DNA of 23,765 nt, from positions 1 to 23,765 of the forward strand of contig JBQCIO010000190.1 in the NCBI GenBank assembly GCA_051953655.1. Reading direction: 5' to 3'. The stretch's first letter is position 1. Every line of letters starts with the position of its first letter. The translations under genes were made by a program, and so were the position numbers. Below are positions 15,887 through 23,100 of this stretch, piece by piece. The notes under the pieces are model-generated. The model was not told the DNA's origin. It searched no databases and was given only the letters and a program-made list of their open reading frames with translations. This DNA is from JBQCHF01 sp051953655 (lineage in GTDB: Bacteria > Actinomycetota > Actinomycetes > Motilibacterales > Motilibacteraceae).

Positions 15887-15922
15887 CAGGGCCTCGGGGC
15901 AGTGCCTACAGGGCCTCGGGGC
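15887..15922. repeat. 14-bp direct repeat over the glnK 3' end
   Basis: CAGGGCCTCGGGGC occurs at 15887-15900 and again at 15909-15922, a 22-base offset. The second copy holds the last codons of glnK and the first lies just past the stop. It looks like a small duplication of the gene end. Confidence 0.6.
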
Positions 15923-16244
15923 CACGTTCCCCCGTGCGGACGCGGACCACGGTGTCCACCGGCACGGCCCACACCTTGCCGTCGCCGATCCGCCCGGTCT
16001 GGGCGCTCTTGGTGACGACCTCGATGACGTCGTCGGCGTCGGCGTCGTCCACCAGCACCTCGATGCGCACCTTGGGCACGAGGTCCACGGTGTACTCCGC
16101 GCCGCGGTAGACCTCGGTGTGGCCCTTCTGCCGGCCGTAGCCGCTGGCCTCGCTCACGGTCAGGCCGCTGACCCCGAAGGCCTCCAGGGCCGACTTCACG
16201 TCGTCGAGCTTGAACGGCTTGATGACGGCGGTGACGAGCTTCAT
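15906..16244 (-). CDS. glnK: Nitrogen regulatory PII protein GlnK
   Basis: This 112-residue PII protein senses ATP/ADP and 2-oxoglutarate and plugs the AmtB channel. Visible features are MKLVTAVIKPFKLDDVKSAL, the T-loop with GRQKGH at 38-43 and modifiable Tyr51 in RGAEYTVDLVPK, the B-loop GRIGDGKVWAVPV and the C-terminal RVRTGERGPEAL. The ATG at 16244 overlaps the amtB stop by four bases (ATGA), so channel and regulator are translationally coupled. All ligand residues look normal. A longer open frame upstream in this phase is only a shadow of amtB. Confidence 0.97.
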   Translation of the reverse strand: MKLVTAVIKPFKLDDVKSALEAFGVSGLTVSEASGYGRQKGHTEVYRGAEYTVDLVPKVRIEVLVDDADADDVIEVVTKSAQTGRIGDGKVWAVPVDTVVRVRTGERGPEAL

Positions 16245-17581
16245 GCGTCCACCTTCTGGCTCGCGGGAGCGGTGACGGTGCGGGACGGGGCGAACCCGCC
16301 GCCCACGGTGGCGCCGAGCTCGTAGGCCGACTCGGCGTGGATGGTGACGTCGACGCCGGTCACCTCGTCCTCCTCGCTGACCCGGAAGCCCATGGTGAGG
16401 TCGATGACCTTGCCGATGGCGTAGGCCAGGACGAAGGAGAACACCATGACCGCGAGCGCCGCGACCGCCTGGCGCCACAGCTGGTCGAGGCCGCCGCCGT
16501 AGAACAGGCCGTTGACGCCGGCCGGGGCCTTGTCGGTGGCGAGCAGGCCGATGAGCAGCGTGCCGGTGATGCCGCCGACGAGGTGGACGCCGACGACGTC
16601 CAGGGAGTCGTCGAAGCCGAGCTTGAACTTCAGCGAGACCGCCAGCGCGCAGACCACGCCGGCCACGACGCCCAGCACGATCGCCCCGAACGGGTTGACC
16701 GCGGAGCAGGCCGGGGTGATGGCGACCAGCCCGGCCACGATGCCCGACGCGCCGCCGAGGGACGTGGCGTGCCCGTCGCGGATCTTCTCGGTGGCCAGCC
16801 ACGCCAGGCTCGCCGCGGCGGTGGCCGCGAGGGTGTTCACCCAGGCGACGGCCGCGGTGTTGTTGGCGCCGAGGGCGGAGCCGGCGTTGAAGCCGAACCA
16901 GCCGAACCACAGCAGGCCGGCGCCGATCATCACCAGGGTCAGGTTGTGCGGGCGCATCGGGTCCTTGCCGAAGCCGATCCGCTTGCCCAGCACGAGCGCC
17001 AGCGCCAGGCCGGCGGCGCCGGCGTTGATGTGCACCGCGGTCCCGCCGGCGAAGTCGATGGCCTTGAGCTGGTTGGCGATCCAGCCGCCCTTCTCCGCCG
17101 TGTAGCCGTCGAAGGAGAAGACCCAGTGGCAGACCGGGAAGTAGACGACCGTCGCCCAGATGCCGGAGAAGACCATCCACGGGCCGAACCGGGTGCGGTC
17201 GGCGATGGCGCCGGAGATCAGCGCCCCGGTGATGATCGCGAACACGGCCTGAAAGGCGACGAACGCCAGCGGCGGGATGCCCGCCGCCTGCCCCTCGACC
17301 CCGCCGAGCGGGTCGGCCTGCATCAGGCCCTTGAGCCCGATGAAGTCGAGGTTTCCGAGCAGGCCGCCGCCGACGTCGTTGCCGAAGGCGAGCGAGTAGC
17401 CGTAGAGGACCCACAGCACGGTGATGAGCCCGAGGGCGCCGAAGCTCATCATCATCATGTTCAGGACGCTCTTGGAGCGGACCATGCCGCCGTAGAAGAG
17501 CGCGAGGGCGGGACCGGTCATGAGCAGCACGAGCGCGGCGCTCGTGAGGACCCAGGCGGTGTCGCCGGCACTAGGTGTCAC
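16241..17581 (-). CDS. amtB: Ammonium transporter AmtB
   Basis: This 446-residue channel conducts ammonium/ammonia across the membrane. It has about eleven hydrophobic segments and the paired pore histidines H184 (GGTAVHINAGAAGL) and H333 (VVGVHLVGGITGTLL). The family signature DFAGGTAVHINAG is at 177-188 and WFGWFGFNAGSA at 225-236. The polar tail (about 398-446) is where GlnK would contact. There is no cleavable signal peptide: the first membrane helix starts near residue 10. The start is GTG 17581 with a near-ideal AAGGAG site 6 bases upstream. It is the first gene of amtB-glnK-glnD, with GlnR-like sites about 100-145 bases upstream. Confidence 0.97.
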   Translation of the reverse strand: MTPSAGDTAWVLTSAALVLLMTGPALALFYGGMVRSKSVLNMMMMSFGALGLITVLWVLYGYSLAFGNDVGGGLLGNLDFIGLKGLMQADPLGGVEGQAAGIPPLAFVAFQAVFAIITGALISGAIADRTRFGPWMVFSGIWATVVYFPVCHWVFSFDGYTAEKGGWIANQLKAIDFAGGTAVHINAGAAGLALALVLGKRIGFGKDPMRPHNLTLVMIGAGLLWFGWFGFNAGSALGANNTAAVAWVNTLAATAAASLAWLATEKIRDGHATSLGGASGIVAGLVAITPACSAVNPFGAIVLGVVAGVVCALAVSLKFKLGFDDSLDVVGVHLVGGITGTLLIGLLATDKAPAGVNGLFYGGGLDQLWRQAVAALAVMVFSFVLAYAIGKVIDLTMGFRVSEEDEVTGVDVTIHAESAYELGATVGGGFAPSRTVTAPASQKVDA

Positions 17582-17584
17582 GGA

Positions 17585-17640
17585 GTGCTCCTTCTCTCAA
17601 CCCGCGCACGAAGGTCGCGAGCATCGCGGGGACGGAGCAC
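17585..17640 (-). promoter_or_regulatory. Inverted repeat that could mask the amtB ribosome site
   Basis: GTGCTCC (minus strand, 17640-17634) is the exact complement of GGAGCAC (17591-17585), which contains the amtB ribosome site. The 42-base loop makes the 7-bp pairing only moderately stable. This is seen in sequence; regulation is speculation. Confidence 0.25.
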
Positions 17641-17678
17641 AACCTGACGGGGCGTCGTTACCGGTCCGGACGCCGCGT

Positions 17679-17725
17679 GTTTCCCCCAGGTGACGATGCG
17701 GGCCCCTGCGTTTCGGCCAGGTGAA
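17679..17725 (-). promoter_or_regulatory. Two GlnR-like sites upstream of amtB
   Basis: On the minus strand TTCAC-n6-GAAAC (17725-17710) and GTCAC-n6-GAAAC (17694-17679) match the actinobacterial GlnR half-site pair gTnAC-n6-GaAAC; the second matches fully. They are 15 bases apart (31-base period, close to three helix turns) and lie about 98-144 bases before the amtB start. GlnR commonly activates amtB-glnK-glnD under nitrogen limitation, so both place and pattern fit. No regulator gene is in the window. Confidence 0.65.
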
Positions 17726-17813
17726 CAGCTCCTCACCATGGCGGCGGAGCGGGCCTGAGCACTCGCCCTTGGAGGGGGGCCGGGGAGCGGTCAGCGGGTC
17801 CTCACCGCGCTCG

Positions 17814-17855
17814 TTCCATGCTTACCGCGACAGATCTGTCGCGGTAAGCATGGAA
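17814..17855. repeat. Perfect 42-bp palindrome between ftsY and amtB
   Basis: The 21 bases from 17814 (TTCCATGCTTACCGCGACAG then A) are followed with no spacer by their exact reverse complement, centred on AGATCT. As RNA it forms a stem of about 19 bp with a GAUC loop, 41 bases past the ftsY stop and next to the 38-bp repeat. It most likely terminates ftsY and insulates amtB; as DNA it could extrude a cruciform or bind a dimeric protein. The remainder of 17582-17896 holds the GlnR-like sites and the amtB leader, with no gene. Confidence 0.65.
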
Positions 17856-17893
17856 GGATCACGCCCGCGTGATCGTTCCGACCGGACCGGGGG
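17856..17893 (-). repeat. 38-bp structured repeat, copy after ftsY
   Basis: Second copy of the element found after ffh (32/38 identical). Its stem is GATCACGC/GCGTGATC with a CC loop. Relative to the ffh copy the innermost G-C pair is exchanged for C-G and the loop GG for CC, so pairing is conserved. It starts three bases after the ftsY stop. Confidence 0.6.
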
Positions 17894-17896
17894 GGC

Positions 17897-19105
17897 TCAG
17901 GCCTCCAGCAGCGCGTCGACGAAGGCCTCGGGGTCGAAGGGGGCGAGGTCGTCCGGGCCCTCGCCCAGGCCGACCAGCTTCACCGGCACGCCGAGTTCGC
18001 GCTGCACCGCGACCACGATGCCGCCCTTGGCGGTGCCGTCGAGCTTGGTGAGCACGATGCCGGTGACGGCGACGACCTCGGAGAAGACCCGCGCCTGCAC
18101 CATGCCGTTCTGGCCGGTGGTGGCGTCCAGGACCAGGAGCACCTCGTCCACCGGGGCCTGCCGCTCGATGACCCGCTTGACCTTGCCCAGCTCGTCCATC
18201 AGGCCGGCCTTGTTCTGCAGCCGGCCGGCGGTGTCGACCAGCACGACGTCGGCCTCGACCTCGGTGCCGGCCTTGACCGCCTCGAAGGCCACGCTGGCCG
18301 GGTCGGCGCCCTCCGGGCCGCGGATGGTGGCCACGCCGACCCGCTCGCCCCAGGTGGTCAGCTGGTCGGCCGCGGCCGCGCGGAAGGTGTCGGCCGCACC
18401 GAGCAGCACGTCCTTGTCCTCGGCCACCAGCACCCGGGCCAGCTTGCCCACGGTCGTGGTCTTGCCGGTGCCGTTCACGCCCACCACGAGCACGACGGCG
18501 GGGCGGCCCCCATGCCGGTCGGTGCGCAGGGAACGGTCAAGATCGGGCTGCACCCGCGCGAGGAGCTCCTCGCGCAGCAGCTCGCGCACCTCCTGCGGGC
18601 TGCGGGTGCCGAGCACCTTGGTCCGCATGCGCAGCCGATCGACCAGCTCCTGGGTGGGCCCGACGCCGACGTCGGCGCCGAGCAGGACGTCCTCGACCTC
18701 CTCCCAGGTGGACTCGTCGAGCACGTCCCGGGAGAGCAGGCCGAGCAGCCCGCGGCCCAGCGTGGACTGGGAGCGGGCCAGCCGGGCCCGCAGCCGCACC
18801 ATCCGGCCGGCGACCGGCGAGGGCCGCTCGACGACCGGCTCGGGCACGACCACCGGCGGCTCGACCAGGGCGCCCGGGGTCTCCGGCGCCTCGGGCAGCT
18901 CGACCGTGGCGACGGTGCGGGTGGGGGTGTCGCGGGGGGTCTCGGCGTCGTCGCCGACGCCGGGGGCGTAGTCCGTGCCGGGCCGAGGTCGCTCGGCCGG
19001 AGGCAGCGGCCGGCGCCGTCGTCCGGTGACGACGAGCCCGACCACCGCCACCAGGGCGAGGACGGCGATGACGACGACGAGGACGATGGTCTCGGCAGCG
19101 GTCAC
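17897..19105 (-). CDS. ftsY: Signal recognition particle receptor FtsY
   Basis: FtsY docks the SRP-ribosome complex at the membrane. The 402-residue protein begins with a membrane segment (about 5-27, TIVLVVVIAVLALVAVVGLVV) and RRRR. An acidic/Pro-rich linker runs to about 100, followed by the N domain (100-195) and the G domain with GVNGTGKTT (209-217), AADTFRAAAADQL, DTAGR (291-295) and TKLDG (353-357). A real N-terminal membrane helix is usual for actinobacterial FtsY. The start is GTG 19105; only a distant GGGAG is upstream, so initiation looks weak. It follows the membrane-protein gene by 40 bases. Confidence 0.96.
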   Translation of the reverse strand: MTAAETIVLVVVIAVLALVAVVGLVVTGRRRRPLPPAERPRPGTDYAPGVGDDAETPRDTPTRTVATVELPEAPETPGALVEPPVVVPEPVVERPSPVAGRMVRLRARLARSQSTLGRGLLGLLSRDVLDESTWEEVEDVLLGADVGVGPTQELVDRLRMRTKVLGTRSPQEVRELLREELLARVQPDLDRSLRTDRHGGRPAVVLVVGVNGTGKTTTVGKLARVLVAEDKDVLLGAADTFRAAAADQLTTWGERVGVATIRGPEGADPASVAFEAVKAGTEVEADVVLVDTAGRLQNKAGLMDELGKVKRVIERQAPVDEVLLVLDATTGQNGMVQARVFSEVVAVTGIVLTKLDGTAKGGIVVAVQRELGVPVKLVGLGEGPDDLAPFDPEAFVDALLEA

Positions 19106-19145
19106 AGGACAGCAGTCTCCCAGACGGGCGAGCGGGCGGCCGCCG

Positions 19146-20012
19146 TCACCGGGGGCCGCTGGAGCGGAGGGACCGGGAGCTGCTGGAGCGGAGCGACCGG
19201 GGGCTGGTGGAGCGGCGCGCCGCCGGGCCGTCGGCCGGTCGGGTCGTGGACCGGCTGGCCGCGGTGGGCGGGCCGGCCACGCTCGGGCCCGGTCGGTCGG
19301 TGCTGCCGTCGCCGGTGCCTGGGCTGCCGAACGGGTCGAACACCCGGGCCACCAGGCGCTCGGTCACCCGGTGCACGACGGGGGGCAGGTGCGGGCGTCC
19401 GCGGGCCGGACGGGCCGGATCGGCGGCGCGGCTGCCGGAGGGCGGCAGCCCTGCACGCCCGGCCGCGGCGGGCTCGGCGACGCCGGGCAGGGCGACGGAC
19501 CGGCGGAGGTCGACCTCGGCACGGTCGCGGGCCTCGACGGCGGTGAGATCGACGCGCGTAGGCGCGTCGTCGGCCGGGGCGACGACGGGGCCCGCGGTGC
19601 GGACGCCTGCACCGGGCCGGTCGCCCTCGGTCGGTGACGTGGACCGGGCGGGGCGGGCCGCTCCGGCCGCCACCGCCGTCGCCATCGCCGTCGATGCCGT
19701 CGTCGATGCCGTCGAGCGCGACGTCGCGCCGAGCCCCTCGGCGCCCGGCTCCCGCCGGCCGGGAGCGAGCACCCCCAGCCCGCGCCCCACCAGGTCCACG
19801 GCCCGCTCGAACCAGCGCCGGGCCCGCGCCCCGCCGTCGCGACGGGCCAGCAGGCCCGGGCCCTCGGCCGCGGCCACCGGGTCCTCGTCCCGCCCCGAGG
19901 CGGTCACGAGGATCACCAGGACCGAGAGCCCGACCGCCACGAGCAGCACGACGGCGAGCAGCGCGAACGCCCCGCTGAGAGAGCCGCTGAGAGAGCCACT
20001 GAGAGACCCCAT
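19146..20012 (-). CDS. Unrecognised single-pass membrane protein between smc and ftsY
   Basis: This 288-residue protein has one clear membrane segment at about 15-37 (AFALLAVVLLVAVGLSVLVILV) after a GSLSG-repeat N-terminus. A charged stretch RRWFERAVDLVGRGLGVLAPGRR follows at about 65-88, then a long Ala/Thr/Ser/Pro-rich, probably disordered region. A conserved-looking segment PHLPPVVHRVTERLVARVFDPFGSP lies near 218-242, and the tail is of SLRSSSS-type repeats. I do not recognise a family and assign no function. Third positions are strongly G/C in this frame, which supports coding over the overlapping plus-strand frames. ATG 20012 has only a weak GGTGG before it. Both ends carry short tandem repeats. 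Confidence 0.7.
   Translation of the reverse strand: MGSLSGSLSGSLSGAFALLAVVLLVAVGLSVLVILVTASGRDEDPVAAAEGPGLLARRDGGARARRWFERAVDLVGRGLGVLAPGRREPGAEGLGATSRSTASTTASTAMATAVAAGAARPARSTSPTEGDRPGAGVRTAGPVVAPADDAPTRVDLTAVEARDRAEVDLRRSVALPGVAEPAAAGRAGLPPSGSRAADPARPARGRPHLPPVVHRVTERLVARVFDPFGSPGTGDGSTDRPGPSVAGPPTAASRSTTRPADGPAARRSTSPRSLRSSSSRSLRSSGPR
19155..19226. repeat. 24-bp tandem repeat, three imperfect copies
   Basis: Units beginning near 19158, 19182 and 19206 share GCTGGAGCGGAG-GACCGG with increasing divergence. They encode the RSLRSS-type repeats at the C-terminal end of the membrane protein, so the number of copies may vary between strains. Confidence 0.6.
19974..20009. repeat. 12-bp tandem repeat, three copies
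   Basis: GCTGAGAGAGCC occurs twice exactly (19974-19985, 19986-19997) and once with two changes (19998-20009). On the minus strand it encodes the GSLSGSLSGSLSG start of the membrane protein. Confidence 0.7.
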
Positions 20013-20106
20013 GCCACCGGCCTACCCAGCCGGGCGGCGCCGCACAACGCCCGCCGGGTGACGAAGCGGTCACGGATCGGCGGACCGCCTCCCGACGGGC
20101 GCGGCG

Positions 20107-23100
20107 TCAGGCCGGTTCTGCCTCGCGGAGCCGCTGACTGATCACCGTGGTGACGCCGTCGCCACGCATGGTGACGCCGTAGAGCGCGTCGGCGATCTCC
20201 ATGGTGCGCTTCTGATGGGTGATCACGATCAGCTGAGAGGACTCCCGCAGCTCCTCCATGATCACCAGCAGCCGGCCGAGGTTGGTGTCGTCCAGCGCCG
20301 CCTCCACCTCGTCCATCACGTAGAACGGGCTGGGGCGGGCCTTGAAGATGGCCACCAGCAGGGCGACGGCGGTGAGGGAGCGCTCCCCGCCGGACAGCAG
20401 CGACAGCCGCTTGACCTTCTTGCCCGGCGGGCGCGCCTCCACCTCGATGCCGGTGGTGAGCATGTCCGAGGGGTCGGTGAGGACCAGCCGGCCCTCACCG
20501 CCCGGGAAGAGGCGGGCGAAGACGCGCTCGAACTCGCGCGCGGTGTCGGCGTAGGCCGCGGCGAATACCTGCTCCACCCGCTCGTCGACCTCGCGCACGA
20601 TGTCGAGCAGGTCGCGCCGGGTCGCCTTGAGGTCCTCGAGCTGCTCGACGAGGAACTGGTGGCGCTCCTCGAGCGCGGAGAACTCCTCCAGCGCCAGCGG
20701 GTTGACCTTGCCCAGCAGGGCGAGCGCGCGCTCGGCCGAGCGCAGCCGCTTCTCCTGCTCCTCGCGCACGAACGGGACGCCCTGCTCGACCGGCTGCTCC
20801 TCCGGCTGGGCGACCCGCTCGCTGGTGCCCGTGCCCTCCTGCGCGGCGCCCGCCTCCGCGGCGCCCTGCTGCGCGGTGCCCTCCTCCGGCCGGGCGGGCT
20901 GCTGCGCGGGCACCGGGATGGACGGCGGCACCAGCTGGTCCGGGCCGTACTCGGCCAGCAGCACCTCGGGAGCGATGCCGAGCTCCTCCACCGCCCGGGC
21001 CTGCAGCTGCTCGATGCGCATCCGCTGCTCGGCCCGGGCCATCTCGTCCTTGTGCACGGTGTCGACGAGCTGCTCCAGCTCCGCGGCCAGCTCACGGGTC
21101 CGCGCCCGCAGCGAGCCCAGCTCCTCCTCCAGGGCCGAGCGTCGGGCGTCGGCCGCGCCGCGCTCCTGCGCCGCGGCGGCGAGGGAGACCTCGAGCCGGG
21201 CGAGGACCTGCGCCGCGGCCGCGGCGACGGCCTTGGCCACCGCCGCCTCGCGGGCGCGCTGGGCCCGCCGTGCCTCGGCGCGGGCACGCGCCTCCCGCTC
21301 CTGGCGGGCGGCCCGCTCGAGCCCGTCGGCGCGGCCGGCGATGCCTCGGGCCCGCTCCTCGGCGGTGCGCAGCGCGAGCCGGGCCTCCATCTCGCCCTGC
21401 CGGGCCACGGTGGCCGCGGCGGACAGCCGGTCCCGCTCCTGCGTGGACGGCTCGCCCTCGTCCGGAGCCTGCTCGGCCGCCTCGAGCCGCTGCGCCAGCT
21501 CGGCGAGCGCCGTCCGGTCGGCCTCGAGCTGGGTGAACGCGGCGTCGCGTGCCTTCGCGTGCCGTTCGGCCTCCGCGCCGGCGGCCCGCACCACGCTGCC
21601 GAGCTGCCCCAGCTGCTCGGCCACCGCGGCCAGGCGCGCGTCGGACTCGTGCAGCTGCTCCAGGGCGGCGTCCACCCGGGTCTGTGCGGCGACCTTCTCC
21701 TCCTGCGCGGCGGCGAGCTGGAACCGCAGCCGCTCGCAGCGGTGCGAGGCGTCGGCCTGCCTCTGCACCGCCTCGTCCACGGCCGCCTGCACCTCGAGCA
21801 GGCTCGGCGCGCTGGCCGAGCCGCCGCTGGCGACGTCGGACCCGAGCACGTCGCCCTCCCGGGTGGCGGCGACCACGAGCGGCTCGCGCTCGACCAGCTC
21901 GCGGGCCTCGGTCAACCCCTCCACCAGCGCCACCCGGCGCAGGAGCCGGCGCAGCGCCGGCTCGAGCTCGGCCGGGCCGCGGACGGCGTCGACCGCCCAG
22001 CGGGCGCCCTCGGGCAGCTCGGCGAGCGAGGTCAGCCACGGCCGCTCGTCCTCGGGGTCGCCGAGGTCGAACGCGGCGCCGCCCACCAGGAGCCCGGCCC
22101 GTCCGGCGTCGTCGTCCTTGAGCAGGCGCAGCGCGTCGACGGCGGCGCCCACGCCGGACACCGCCACCGCGTCGGCGGTGGTGCCCAGCGCCGCCGCGAC
22201 GGCGCTCTCCCAGCCCGCCTCCACGGTGAGCAGCGCGGCCACCGAGCCGAGCAGGCCGGACACCCGGTCCGAGGCCGCGAGCAGCGCGCCGGAGCCGTCC
22301 TTGCGGGCCAGTCCCAGCTCGAGCGCCTCGCGGCGGGCGGTAACGGCCGCCCGCTCCTGCTCGGCGGCCCGCTCCTGCTCGCGCAGCTCGGCGACCCGCG
22401 CCTCGACGTCGGCCAGCGCGCCCGCGGCCGCCTCGTGCTCGGCGTCGAGGCCCTCCTCGCCCTCGTCCAGGCCGGCCACCTGCTGCTCGACCTGCACGAA
22501 CTCCTGCTGAGCCCGGTCCGCCCGCGCGCGGGCCTCGTCCAGGGCCGCCGCCAGCCGCCCGAGCTCGGCCTCGCCGGCCTCCACCCGCGAGCGCCTGGCG
22601 GCCACCTGGCCGGACAGGCGCGCCAGCCCCTCGCGCCGGTCGGCCGCGGCGCGCGCGGCGGCCGCCACCCGCTTCTCCTCGGCCGTGAGCGCGGCCTCCG
22701 CGGCCTGCTTCTCGGCGACGACGCCCTCGAGCCGCTCGCGCGCGGCGGCGACCTCGGCCTGCAGCCGGGCCTCCTCCTCGCGCACCGACGCGGCCTCGCG
22801 CTCGAGGTCCTCGGGGTCACGGCCCCGGCGCTCGTCCTCGGCGGGGCCGGCCGACAGCCGCACCCGCTCGGCGGCGAGGCCCGCCGTGCCGCGGAACCGC
22901 TCGCGGAGGCTGGACAGCCGGTACCAGGTCTCCTGGGCGCGGGCGACCTGCGGCGCCTGCTCCGCGACCGCGGCCTCCAGCTCGGCCTCGCGCGCCTGCG
23001 CCGCGGCGAGGGCGGACTCCACCTCGGTGCGGCGCTGGCGCAGCGCGGTCTCGTCGGCGACCTCGGCCTCCAGGGTGCCGGTGAGCCGCACGAGATCGTC

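Noticed and set aside
17814..17893. CRISPR-like repeat unit or IS end near the 42-bp palindrome
   Set aside because: There are no regularly spaced copies, no transposase and no target duplication. The second copy of the neighbouring element is 6 kb away.
19207..20061. Plus-strand frame opposite the unknown membrane protein
   Set aside because: It lacks a membrane helix or motif, and third-position G/C bias favours the minus-strand frame with a clear hydrophobic segment.
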